A stretch of 64,000 bases of DNA, taken from contig NZ_JASFDV010000005.1 in NCBI RefSeq assembly GCF_030766825.1, positions 1 to 64,000 on the forward strand. Direction: 5' to 3'. Shown here piece by piece: positions 25,470 through 34,084 of this stretch. A program made the translations under genes and the position numbers. Under the pieces are notes generated by a model. That model saw only the letters and a list, made by a program, of their open reading frames with translations. It ran no database searches and was not told the origin of the DNA. Numbering within the stretch: position 1 is the stretch's first letter; each line of letters starts with the position of its first letter. The DNA is from Nocardiopsis sp. CC223A. Lineage in GTDB: Bacteria > Actinomycetota > Actinomycetes > Streptosporangiales > Streptosporangiaceae.

Positions 25470-26891
25470 GATGGTGTCCCGCCGAGTGGTGTAACTTCCG
25501 GTGACCAATCCCTGGCCGGAACGCCTATAGAACCAGGCGAGCCACCGTGTGACCGTCAAGTGAGAGAAGGTCTGACGTTCCTCACCCAAGGACACACGAT
25601 GGCTCTGTCCCAGCATGACCTACAACAGCTTCTGGAGTCACTACGAGCCGCCGAGAATGTGGACATGGTCCGCCTGGTCCTGGAGAGGATGCTCCAGGAA
25701 CTGATCGAGGCCGAGGCCACCACCGTGATCGGCGCCCACCCCCACCAGCGCACCCCTGAGCGGGTCAACCGCCGCAACGGTCACCGCGACCGCACCCTGA
25801 CCACGACCGCCGGGGACGTGGACCTGCACATCCCCAAACTCCGCTCCGGATTGTTCTACCCCTCCCTGTTGGAGCGCCGCCGCCGCATCGACCGGGCCCT
25901 GTTCGCCCTCAATCATGGAGGCCTACGTCCACGGCGTCTCCACCCGGGCGGTCGATGACCTGGTCAAAGCCCTAGGGGCCGACTCGGGTGTGTCCAAGTC
26001 CGAGGTCTCGCGGATCTGCGCCGAACTGGATGCGGAAGTCGAAGCGTTCGCCGACCGGCCCCTGGACCACACCGCGTTCCCGTATGTGTTCCTGGACGCG
26101 ACCTACTGCAAAGCACGCCTGAACCACCGGATCGTCTCCCAGGCGGTGGTGATCGCCACCGGCGTCACCGCCCAAGGGCGCAGGGAGGTGCTGGGGTTCG
26201 CGGTCGGCGACAGCGAGACCCGGGCCTTTTGGACCGAGTTCCTGCGCTCCTTGCGCTCGCGCGGCCTGGACGGGGTGCGCCTGGTGGTCTCCGACTCCCA
26301 CGCCGGCCTGGTCTCGGCGATCGAAGCGGTGCTGTTGGGGGCCACCTGGCAGCGGTGCCGGGTGCATTTCGTGCGCGATGTGCTGGCCAAGGTCCCCAAG
26401 GGGTCGGGGGAGATGGTCGCGGCCACGATCCGCACGATCTTCGCCCAGGCCGACGCTGAGGCGGTGCGCTCCCAGGTGAACATCGTCGCGGATCTGCTGG
26501 GCCGGCAGTTCTCCCAGGTGCAGGAGATGTTGACCGAAGCGAGCGTGGACATCACGGCGTTCGCGGACTTTCCGGCCGCGCACTGGAAGAAGATCTGGTC
26601 GACCAACCCGTTGGAGCGGTTGAACCGGGAGGTCAAACGCCGGGCGGACGTGGTGCAGGTCTTCCCCAACCCCAAGGCGTTGGGCCGGTTGGCGGGGGCG
26701 GTGCTGGCCGAGATGCACGATGAGTGGCAGGTCAGCGATCGCCGCTACTTCTCCGAGGCGTCCATGGTCGAGTTGCTGGGCGAGGATGCTCGCGGCCCGG
26801 GCCGACAACAGGGCCCCAACGAGATCGGCCCCGGGACAGGGGTGACCACTTTGTGAGCTTGTGAAGTTACACCACTCGGTGGGACACCACC
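25470..26891 (+). mobile_element. IS256-family insertion sequence
   Basis: The element is 1422 bp. Terminal inverted repeats cover about 27 bp (25472-25498 and 26863-26889; one mismatch), including GAGTGGTGTAACTTC. CTCGGAGA is duplicated directly outside both ends (25462-25469 and 26892-26899), the 8-bp duplication usual for IS256. It carries one transposase gene with a frameshift. The clean ends and duplication point to a recent insertion. Confidence 0.92.
25599..26856 (+). pseudogene. IS256-family transposase, frameshifted
   Basis: The frame from ATG 25599 (start MALSQHDLQQLLESLRAAEN) ends out of register at 25958. A second frame from about 25915 (EAYVHGVSTRAVDD) continues to 26856. The shift lies at about 25905-25915, where RALFA should run into MEAYVHG. 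The mutator-type DDE residues are present: D in FLDATY, D in VVSDSHAGL and E in NPLERLNREVKRR. No slippery sequence is visible, so this looks like a mutation and not programmed frameshifting. Confidence 0.85.
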
Positions 26892-27025
26892 CTCGGAGAT
26901 GTGCGCATCATCGGCTTCCACGCGGGAGGACAGGAGTGGGAGATGGCAGTGGTGACCATTGACGCCCCTGTGGTCACGACCGCCCTGCGAGAGGCCGCAT
27001 CCTAGTCCGCATACCCCGGCCCAGG

Positions 27026-27140
27026 GGACCTTTGATCCGATGGCCCACCGGCACCGCCAACGGCGAAGCCCCAGGCCGGGCGGGGTGGAACCGCCACACG
27101 GCCCGGGGCTCGGGGTGTTCAGGTGCTCCTGGTGTGCTCC
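27026..27140. other. Integrase-proximal att site 2
   Basis: GGACCTTTGATCCGATGGCC repeats the sequence at 6925-6943, with the core at 27035-27045. TGCTCC sites follow at 27124-27129 and 27135-27140, 11 bp apart. The damaged integrase ends 9 bp further on. About 110 bp around the core is shared with integrase-proximal site 1. Confidence 0.65.
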
Positions 27141-27149
27141 CCCGTCCCG

Positions 27150-28583
27150 CTACCCGGCCGAGATCGGCGTCCCGCGCAGCAGCGCGGCGGTCGCCTCGGC
27201 CGCGGCTTTGGCCACGTCGGGGTACACCGTCTGGTAGGTGTCCTGGGTGAAGTGCGTGGTCGCGTGGCCCTGCTCGGCCGAGACCACCTTCACGTCCGTC
27301 CCCGCCGCCAGGGCGAGCGAGGCGGCCCCGTGGCGGAGCCCGTGCAGCGTGATGGGCGGGAGCCCTGCGGCTTTGGCGATGCGGCAGAACCAGTCACTGA
27401 CCTGCCCCGGATGCCACCCCGTGCCGTCCTGGCGGGTGAACACCAGCCCGGTGCGGTTCCAGTTCTTCCCGGCCTGGAGCCGGGCCTCGTTCTGGAACCT
27501 CTTCCAGCCGCGCAGGATCTTGATGGTGTCGGAGTCCAGGGTGATGGTCCGCCGGCCAACTGTGCTCTTGGGGGTCGAGGTGATCGTCTCCCACGCGAGT
27601 TGCACGACCCGGACGCGGATGTCGATCCGGCCGTCCACCAGCCGGGTGTTCCCCCACGGCAACCCGACCGCCTCACCACGACGCAAGCACTTGAGGGCGA
27701 TGAGGTGGAACATCGGGAACAGCCACGTGTACCTCCTCGCGTGCGTCAGGAAGGTGCGGGTCTGCTCGGGAGTCCACACCATCACCTCCCCGGGTACGGT
27801 CCCGTCCTTTTCCCACTGGCGCACCCGGCCCGTGGTCCACACCAGGGGCCGTTTGCGGGGGCAGGACGGCAGGCGCACGTGGGAGGCGATGTTCACGACA
27901 CCGGTAGGTCCGGGGAGCGGACCGCGTCCGACAACGCGCTGCGCAACGTGGCCCGGATCCGGTGCTCGGTCGGTAGAGAGATCACCCGCCGCCCCGCCCC
28001 GCACCGACCTCCGCACCTGCGGGTCGGACGATTCGCGGCACTCCAGGACGTGCACGTTGGCCTCCTCCACCGCCGCGAACATCGCCTCCACATGACGCGC
28101 CTGGAGCCGGTCCAGGCGGATCCGGCCGAGGTGCGGGATGAGGTATTTGCGGATGTGCCCGTCGTAGGAGGCCCGGGTGCCCTCGGCAAGATCGGGCTTG
28201 CCGTCCAGCCACTGGCGCAACCACTCCCCCACCATGCGCACCTCCTCCACCTCGGGCAGGGGCCGGCGGCCCTTGAGGGATGCCTGGATGAGGTCGGCGA
28301 TCTGCACCTCGGTCGCCGCCTCTCCGGAGGCCAGTGCCATCAGTGCCTTGACCCGTTCCAGCCCTTGGGTGGTCTCGGTGTGCGTGGCCGACCCGACCCG
28401 GCGCGCCTGACGGCGCCCACCGTCCGTGGTGCGGGGCAACTCGTGCTGGAACGCCCACGCCCCGTGGGACGGGTCCCATCATCCGCTTTTGCGCTTGAGC
28501 TGAGGGCACCTCACCCCCAAGGCCTTGTCGGTCTCGTCGCGGCACCCGCACCGCTTGAACGTGGACCCCTCACGTGCTGCCAT
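27150..28583 (-). pseudogene. Tyrosine recombinase, damaged second copy
   Basis: It is homologous over its length to the intact integrase at 7048-8523. From ATG 28583 (MAAREGSTFKRCGCRDETDK) the frame meets TGA at codon 35 (28479-28481), where the intact copy reads through. A 4-base insertion near 28000 and a 1-base loss near 27900 throw about 35 codons out of frame before the catalytic domain, which is otherwise intact (HGLRHG, DTYQTVYPD). Restart inside 28439 could make a 429-residue product with a scrambled patch. Loss of function is likely. Confidence 0.85.
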
Positions 28584-28610
28584 CTACGGCTCTCATCTTC
28601 TCCTCGGTGT

Positions 28611-28862
28611 TCACGCGCACATCGCACCCGCACCCACCAGCAGAGGTGGTGGGGTGTTCAGGCCGAGGTAGGCCGGTGCCCCGGCGGTCGGAACCACCCA
28701 CGTTCTCCCCAGCCTCCGAACCGGAGCCGGGAAGGCCCTTTCTCGGAGCAACCGGTAGACGGTGGTGCGGACCAGGCCGAGCATCCGACCGGCCGTCACC
28801 GGGTCAAGCGCCACCGACAACGAGGCGGCCTCGGCCAACGTGACCGGAGTACCTGGACTCAC
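28611..28862 (-). CDS. xis: Excisionase-like MerR/HTH_17 protein
   Basis: GTG 28862 follows GAGGAGGTGGG; 83 residues. A helix-turn-helix with winged tail (DPVTAGRMLGLVRTTVYRLL, then RRLGRTWVVPTAGAPAYLGL) is typical of excisionases of actinobacterial integrative elements. It lies 27 bp upstream of the damaged integrase on the same strand. Its counterpart in the other element has lost the HTH (8532-8660). Confidence 0.8.
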   Translation of the reverse strand: MSPGTPVTLAEAASLSVALDPVTAGRMLGLVRTTVYRLLRERAFPAPVRRLGRTWVVPTAGAPAYLGLNTPPPLLVGAGAMCA

Positions 28863-28921
28863 TTCACCCACCTCCTCTGAGCTGTACGAGCACGGCACGC
28901 GCTCCCGCCGACGACGGGGCA

Positions 28922-29260
28922 CCGCGCATCGTCAACCTCGACGAGCGGGCGTGGCACATCATCGACCGCCTCCAGGCCGAGAACGCACGCAGCCCGGACG
29001 ACCACCTCCAACGTTTGGCCTCCGAACTCATCGATCTGGTACCGCTGCGTCCGTGCGGGTCACCGCACCACCTCGGCTTCGCCGTACCGTTGTGCCTCCG
29101 GGCACATGATCCGGACGACGACAGGGAGTTGACCCTCATCACCACGCTCACCCACTTGGGCACCGCCATCGACGTCACCATCGCAGAACTACGACTTGAG
29201 GCGTTCTTACCGGCCGACGAAACGACCGGCGCCATGCCGGCCGAACTCGTCAAGCGGTAA
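28922..29260 (+). pseudogene. C-terminal part of an XRE/MmyB-type regulator
   Basis: An open frame ends at 29260 with ITTLTHLGTAIDVTIAELRL then EAFLPADET. This phrase (..FGT..DVT..EL..E.FFPAD) closes the ligand-binding half of many actinobacterial XRE regulators. Upstream it reads RIVNLDERAWHIIDRLQAEN but no HTH and no convincing start are seen; TTG 29015 would give 81 residues. It is either a truncated regulator or a small stand-alone protein. The N-terminal end overlaps the excisionase promoter region. Confidence 0.5.
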
Positions 29261-29405
29261 CCGAGGCCTGGGAGAACGACGCCACGCCTGCGGTGGTGCT
29301 CACCGAGGCCGACCCGGCGCACGGACCCACAGCGGGCGGCTGACGAGGTGCCCGAGGTCGCCCCGGGTGCGGAGGTGCTGGTCACCAGCGCCGCCACGGG
29401 GAGGC

Positions 29406-29647
29406 ATGGATACCCTTACCGCCGTCCGGTCGGGCACTGTCGTCCTGCTCGGGCTCTCGGGCACGGGCAAGTCCACCCTCGACAACCACCTGCTGGGCGA
29501 GGACCTCCTGGCCACCGGCTACAGCGCGAGAACACCTACGTCGCCCCCCGCACCGACGTGCGACGGCGCGCCGAGACGAAGCGGCAGGGCAAGCGCGGCG
29601 CGCGCCTGCAACGCACCCTCAAGCAGTCCCCGATTTTCAAGGCATGA
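29406..29647 (+). pseudogene. P-loop protein fragment, frameshifted
   Basis: ATG 29406 opens a frame with a clear Walker A (VVLLGLSGTGKSTLDNHLLG), but after about 40 codons the protein-like sequence continues in another frame (ENTYVAPRTDVRRRAETKRQ) to a stop at 29647. This looks like the N-terminus of a small kinase or zeta-toxin-like P-loop protein joined by deletion to the end of another gene. Not functional as read. Confidence 0.45.
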
Positions 29648-29656
29648 CGGAAAGGA

Positions 29657-30415
29657 ATGAACCTGGTCATGGACCTTCCCCGCATCTTCGCCATCCGTGA
29701 GAGCGGCCATCGGATCCATAACCCGCTGACCGCGGCCAAGTTCGCCGCCCTGGGCGAATCACTCCGCCTCGCCCCCGGGACACGGGTGCTCGACCTGGCC
29801 AGCGGCTCAGGCGAGATGCTGTGCACCTGGGCGCGTGACCTGGGTTTCACGGGCACCGGAGTGGACATCAGCACGCTCTTCACCGAGCAGGCCCGGGCCC
29901 GCGCCGCCGAACTGGGCGTCGCCGACCGGGTCGAGTTCATCCACGGTGACGCCGCCGGCCATGTCGCGGACCAACCGGTGGATCTGGCCGCCTGTGTCGG
30001 CGCCACCTGGATCGGCGGCGGTGTCGCCGGAACGATCGAGCTGCTCGACCGCAGCCTTCGCCCCGGGGGCCTGATGCTTATCGGCGAGCCGTACTGGCGG
30101 CAGCCCCCTCCGGACGAGGAGACCGCCCAGGCATGCCAGGCCACCTCCATCGCCGATTTCCGGGAACTCCCGGATCTGATCGGGCGGTTCCAGGATCTTG
30201 GGTACGACGTCGTGGAAATGATGTTGTCCGACCAGGACAGCTGGGACCGGTACACCGCGGCCCAGTGGCTTAGCATGCGCCGCTGGCTCGACCAGAACCC
30301 GGACGACGAACTGGCCCCTGAGGTCCGGGAGAAGCTCACCACCGAGCCCGCCCGCTACGCGCGCTACGGACGTGAGTATCTCAGTTGGGGAGTCTTCGCC
30401 CTCATGAAGCGCTGA
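29657..30415 (+). CDS. Class I SAM-dependent methyltransferase
   Basis: The product has 252 residues from ATG 29657; ATG 29669 has better spacing from AAAGGA. The SAM-binding motif is VLDLASGSGEML (about 51-62), with an acidic end of strand 2 in GVDIS and GDAAGH for motif II. The motif IV/post-I region DLAACVGATWIGGG matches UbiE/Coq5-like small-molecule methyltransferases. Substrate unknown. It lies among fragments at the edge of the second element and has its own downstream hairpin. Confidence 0.85.
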   Translation: MNLVMDLPRIFAIRESGHRIHNPLTAAKFAALGESLRLAPGTRVLDLASGSGEMLCTWARDLGFTGTGVDISTLFTEQARARAAELGVADRVEFIHGDAAGHVADQPVDLAACVGATWIGGGVAGTIELLDRSLRPGGLMLIGEPYWRQPPPDEETAQACQATSIADFRELPDLIGRFQDLGYDVVEMMLSDQDSWDRYTAAQWLSMRRWLDQNPDDELAPEVREKLTTEPARYARYGREYLSWGVFALMKR

Positions 30416-30431
30416 TGCTTCCGCCCCGTTC

Positions 30432-30461
30432 GGGTCCCAGGCGTCATACCGTCTGGGACCC
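30432..30461 (+). terminator. Hairpin after the methyltransferase gene
   Basis: GGGTCCCAG and CTGGGACCC pair across a 12-base loop 17 bp after the stop. It lacks a T-run, so it is a probable but weak terminator. Confidence 0.5.
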
Positions 30462-30496
30462 GCGCGGCCGGCAGTGCGATGAGGCCCTGCTCCTAA

Positions 30497-31275
30497 GAGC
30501 TCATCTCATTTTGGGTTCTCGATGACCTGCTCCTGTGTCGATGGTGGAGCGGCTGGTGCCGGATGAGCTGTGGGAACTGTTCCAGCGAGTGGTGCCCGAG
30601 GCGTCACCCGGTCCCAGGGCGGCGGGCGGCGCGGACACGGCGACCGCCATCATCTTCGTGGCCACGTCCGGCTGCACCTGGGCCCACCGCGCACCGGCGC
30701 TTCGCCGAGTGGACCCGGGCGCGCGTGAGCCGAGCTCCATCGACTCGTGTTGGACGGGCCGGGTTCCCGCGGTGAGCCGGACCGGTCGCGGTGCGCGATC
30801 GACTCGGTGAACATGCACGCCCTCACAGGGGACCTGACAGGTCCGAATCCTGTCGATCAGGGCAAGAAGGGGTCGAAGATCCGCCTGATCACCGACCAGC
30901 AGGTTTTGCCGCTTTCCGTGGCGATCTCGGGGGCCGACACCCACGACAGCCAGGCTTTGCAGCCCCTGATGGCGGGGATCCCGCCGATCCGCTCCCGCCG
31001 CGGACCTCGCAGGCGCAGACCGGCCGAGCTGCACGGCGACAAGGGCTACGACTACGCCCACCCGCGCCGCCGACATTGTGCACCGCCTGGCCCGCCGGGA
31101 AGTGGAGTCCTCGCAGCGGCTGGGCAGGCACCGGTGGCAGGTGGAGCGGACCATGGCCTGGCTGGCCGGATGCCGCCGCCTGCACCGCCGCTACCGGCCG
31201 ACCACTTCCTGGCCTTCGCCGGCATCGCCTGCACACTGATCTGCTACCGCCAACTCACCAAATGAGATCAGCTCT
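30497..31275 (+). mobile_element. Decayed IS5-like element
   Basis: Inverted ends AGAGCTCATCTCATTT (30497) and AAATGAGATCAGCTCT (31260) bound a broken transposase. Recognisable blocks, in different frames, are DELWELFQRVVPEA, FVATSGCTWA, RFAEWTRAR, CAIDSVNMHALTGDLTGPNP, KKGSKIRLITDQQVLPL and GDKGYDY, as in the DDE transposases of the IS5 group. At least two deletions or frameshifts make it inactive. It marks the right edge of the accessory region. Confidence 0.8.
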
Positions 31276-31312
31276 AAAGGGCTTTCGTGGCCCGCGGACC
31301 CCGGACACGGAG

Positions 31313-32452
31313 TCAGGAGATGCCGCGGAAGAAGGCGCGGATGTCGTCCGCGAGGAGTTCCGGCTCCTCCATGGCGGGGAAGTGGCCGCCCTCGGTGAAC
31401 TCGCTCCAGTGGCCGATCGCCTTGTACGGGTCCACCGCGCGGCGCATGAGCGGGTGGGTGTCGAACACGGCCCATCCGGACGGCACGTCGGAGGCCATGA
31501 CCAGGTCGATTCCGGAGTGCTCGGACTCGTAGTAGAACTGCGCGCTCGACTCGCCGCCGCGGGTGAACCAGTACAGGCTGATGTTCGTGAGGAGCTGGTC
31601 GCGGTCGACCGACTCGTCCGGCGTCCGGGGGTCGCCGTCGGTCCTGGTCTTGAACTTCTCGGCGATCCACGCGAGTTGGCCGACCGGCGAGTCGGTGAGC
31701 GCCGCGCCGATCGTGTCGGGACGGTGGTCCTGCATCGCGAGATACCCGCGCTCGGCCGCGGCCTCGGCGCGCATGGCCTCGATCTGGGCGATCTCGTCGT
31801 CGGACAGACCGCCGGGGTAGGGGAACTTGTCGCCGAGCAACCCGAGCAGCCGGGGGTCGCCGCCGATGTGCGTGCCGATGACGCGCTCCGGGTGGAGCGC
31901 CGCGAGGCGGCCGGCGATGCCCGAACCGAGGTCGGTGCCGTGGGCCGCGAACCTCTCGTAGCCCAGCCGCGTCATGATCTCGGCGTAGGCGTCCGTGGTC
32001 CGCGCCAGCTCCCAGCCGGTCCCCGACAACGGGGTGGAGAACCCGAAGCCGGGCGGCGACGGGATGACCACGTGGAACTCGTCGACCAGCAGTGGAATGA
32101 GCCGCTGGTACTCGACGAACGAGCCCGGCCAGCCGTGGTTCAGGATCAGCGGGGTGGCCTCCGGGTTCGTCGATCGCACGTGGACGAGGTGGAACGTCTG
32201 GCCGTCGACGACCGTCGTGAACTGTTCGTACTCGTTGAGCCTCTCCTCCTGCGCACGCCAGTCGAACCCGTCGCGCCAGTACTCGGCGAGCTCCCTCAGG
32301 TACGTCTGCGGGATGCCGCGGCTGAAGTCGGTGCGGTCGTCCCGGCCCGGCACGGGGTGCGGCCAGCGCGTGTGCGCCAGCCGGTTACGCAGGTCGTCGA
32401 TGTCGGCCTGCGGGACGTGGATGCGGAACGGTGTGAGTGTGTTCTCGTTCAT
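31313..32452 (-). CDS. Epoxide hydrolase (EHN-type alpha/beta hydrolase)
   Basis: ATG 32452 gives 379 residues. The N-terminal EHN domain (about 1-110) includes RLAHTRWPHPVPG and WRAQEERLNEYEQF. The hydrolase core has the oxyanion motif HGWPGS, the nucleophile Asp in GTDLGSGIAGRLA and the catalytic His in EGGHFPAMEEPE. Such enzymes open epoxides to diols, or act on related substrates. It is divergent from a WYL regulator, its likely controller. Confidence 0.92.
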   Translation of the reverse strand: MNENTLTPFRIHVPQADIDDLRNRLAHTRWPHPVPGRDDRTDFSRGIPQTYLRELAEYWRDGFDWRAQEERLNEYEQFTTVVDGQTFHLVHVRSTNPEATPLILNHGWPGSFVEYQRLIPLLVDEFHVVIPSPPGFGFSTPLSGTGWELARTTDAYAEIMTRLGYERFAAHGTDLGSGIAGRLAALHPERVIGTHIGGDPRLLGLLGDKFPYPGGLSDDEIAQIEAMRAEAAAERGYLAMQDHRPDTIGAALTDSPVGQLAWIAEKFKTRTDGDPRTPDESVDRDQLLTNISLYWFTRGGESSAQFYYESEHSGIDLVMASDVPSGWAVFDTHPLMRRAVDPYKAIGHWSEFTEGGHFPAMEEPELLADDIRAFFRGIS

Positions 32453-32515
32453 GGCACCGACGCTTTCAGGCAATGCGGCAGGTTCGCTTCCGCGATCGCC
32501 TGGATGATGGGGAAC

Positions 32516-33478
32516 ATGTTGGAGACCTCGGCCCGCCTGCTCGAACTGCTGTCATTGCTCCAGCTCAAGCGTGACTGGACGGGCCCGGAGCTCGCCGGTC
32601 GGCTCGGGGTGAGCACCAGGACCGTGCGCGCGGACATCGGCAGGCTGCGGTCGCTCGGCTACCCCGTGGACGCGCGCCCCGGCGTCGCGGGCGGGTACCG
32701 GCTGGCCGCCGGGACGGCCATGCCCCCGCTGCTGCTCGATGACGACGAGGCCGTCGCCGTGGCGGTCGGACTGGGTGCGGTCGCCACCCGAAGGCTCGGT
32801 GTCGAGGAGACGTCGCTCACCGCGCTCGCGAAGCTGGAGCAGGTGCTGCCCTCGCGTCTGCGTCGGCGTGTCGAGGCGGTACGCGAGGCGACGAGCGTCG
32901 TTCCGGGGGCTGAACCACCGCTCGACCTCTCGGTCCTCGGTGCGGTCGCCGCCGCGATCCGCGGCCGCGAACGGCTCCGGTTCGGATACACCAAGCCCGG
33001 GGGCTACGAAGGGGCCCGCCACACCGAACCGCAACGGTTGGTGGGCTGGGGGCCGCTCTGGTACCTGCTCGCGTGGGATCTCGACCGTGACGACTGGCGG
33101 GTCTTCCGTGTCGACCGCATGGTCCGGCACACGCCGACGGGTGTGCGGTTCCGGCCGCGCGTGATCCCGGGGGGCGATGCCGTCGGGTACGTCGTCGAAC
33201 GCGTCAGCAGGGCGACCTGGCGGTACCGCGCCCGGGTGCTCGTCCATGCTCCCGCTGCCAGGGTCGCCGCGAAGATCCCCGTCCCGGTCGACATCGAGGT
33301 GGTCGACGGGTCCACGTGCCGTGTCGAGCTGGGTTCCGACGACCCGGACCGGCTCGCGCTGTGGATGGCACAGCTCGACGCCGACATCGAGGTGATCGAC
33401 GGGGACGAGCTCGCGGCGGCGTTCGACCGCCTCGCGACGAGGTTCCGCCGTGCGGCGGGCGGCCCACCCGCGGCGTGA
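32516..33478 (+). CDS. WYL-domain HTH transcriptional regulator
   Basis: ATG 32516 starts the family-typical METSARLLELLSLLQ-like N-terminus after GGGGA; 320 residues. The DeoR-like HTH is GPELAGRLGVSTRTVRADIG. The WYL domain has LRFGYTKPGG and GPLWYLLAWDLDRDDWRVFR, and a WCX-like C-terminal domain follows. WYL regulators sense nucleic-acid or metabolite ligands. It is 63 bp from the divergent epoxide hydrolase. Confidence 0.92.
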   Translation: MLETSARLLELLSLLQLKRDWTGPELAGRLGVSTRTVRADIGRLRSLGYPVDARPGVAGGYRLAAGTAMPPLLLDDDEAVAVAVGLGAVATRRLGVEETSLTALAKLEQVLPSRLRRRVEAVREATSVVPGAEPPLDLSVLGAVAAAIRGRERLRFGYTKPGGYEGARHTEPQRLVGWGPLWYLLAWDLDRDDWRVFRVDRMVRHTPTGVRFRPRVIPGGDAVGYVVERVSRATWRYRARVLVHAPAARVAAKIPVPVDIEVVDGSTCRVELGSDDPDRLALWMAQLDADIEVIDGDELAAAFDRLATRFRRAAGGPPAA

Positions 33479-33597
33479 ATCCCGGACGTCGGCCATCCGA
33501 CGAGGTCGGCGAGGGTCGGCGGCCCGTATCGGGGCTTGTGAGTGCCCTGCCGTCGGCTCGGGGCGTTCGGCCCCGGCCACCGCGCTGGCGGCGACGG

Positions 33598-33777
33598 TCA
33601 GGGGCCGCCGGACCGGTTCGCGGAAGCGCCGCCCCGCCTCGGTGAGCCGAGCACCGATTCCAGACGCGCGATCCGCTTGGACAGCGCCTGTTGGGAGACG
33701 GAGAGCGTTCCGGCCACCCGCCCGAAGTGGAACTCGTCGGCGGCGAGCACGAACACACGTACCCGCGCCGGATCCAC
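33598..33777 (-). pseudogene. LysR regulator, N-terminal fragment
   Basis: GTG 33777 starts VDPARVRVFVLAADEFHFGR then SVSQQALSKRIARLESVLG, the winged HTH of a LysR regulator. The frame ends after about 60 residues; the effector domain is absent and downstream DNA does not resume it. It faces away from an oxidoreductase fragment at 33866. Confidence 0.7.
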
Positions 33778-33865
33778 GGCCACGACCTTAGGTGACGACC
33801 GGAGGTTGTCGGCCCCTCCCGTCCGTTGTCGGACCGGGGGTGACGCGGGCGGTCGGATCGTCCGC

Positions 33866-33973
33866 ATGCGAAGACTGATCCCGACAGGGGGCGTGACGCG
33901 TCCGGTGGAGTTCACCGACGCCCCCTGCCCCGTCCCGGGGCACGGCGAGGCGCTGATCGGAGTCGCACGCGTA
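33866..33973 (+). pseudogene. Zinc-type alcohol dehydrogenase/quinone reductase, N-terminal fragment
   Basis: ATG 33866 starts MRRLIPTGGVTRPVEFTDAP then PVPGHGEALIGV, like the first strands of a GroES-fold oxidoreductase. Similarity ends after about 35 residues. With the divergent LysR stub it forms a regulator-enzyme pair that lost both 3' parts. From 33974 to 34084 I see nothing. Confidence 0.5.
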
Positions 33974-34084
33974 GGGATCGTCGGGCTCGGCCTGGGCGGC
34001 TATCACGCGGCGGAGACCGCCGCGCTGGAGCCTCGTGCGGCGGCCGCGCACGATCCGGCCCGGCCCCCGGTCCCCCGGAGGCGT

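Larger units (their letters stand above)
25327..27005 (+). pseudogene. Small gene split by the IS256-family insertion
   Basis: The left part runs from ATG 25327 to 25469 and the right part from 26900 to TAG 27005. Removing the insertion and one copy of the 8-bp duplication restores an uninterrupted 82-codon frame (start MHFATAERLTWRKW; across the junction RQLGDVRIIGFHAGGQEW; end ALREAAS). The exact restoration shows this was an intact gene before insertion. I do not recognise its family. It sits immediately before the second integrase-proximal att site. Confidence 0.75.

Noticed and set aside
25905-25958. Programmed frameshifting in the IS256 transposase
   Set aside because: IS256 elements normally have one ORF and no slippery heptamer or downstream structure is visible.
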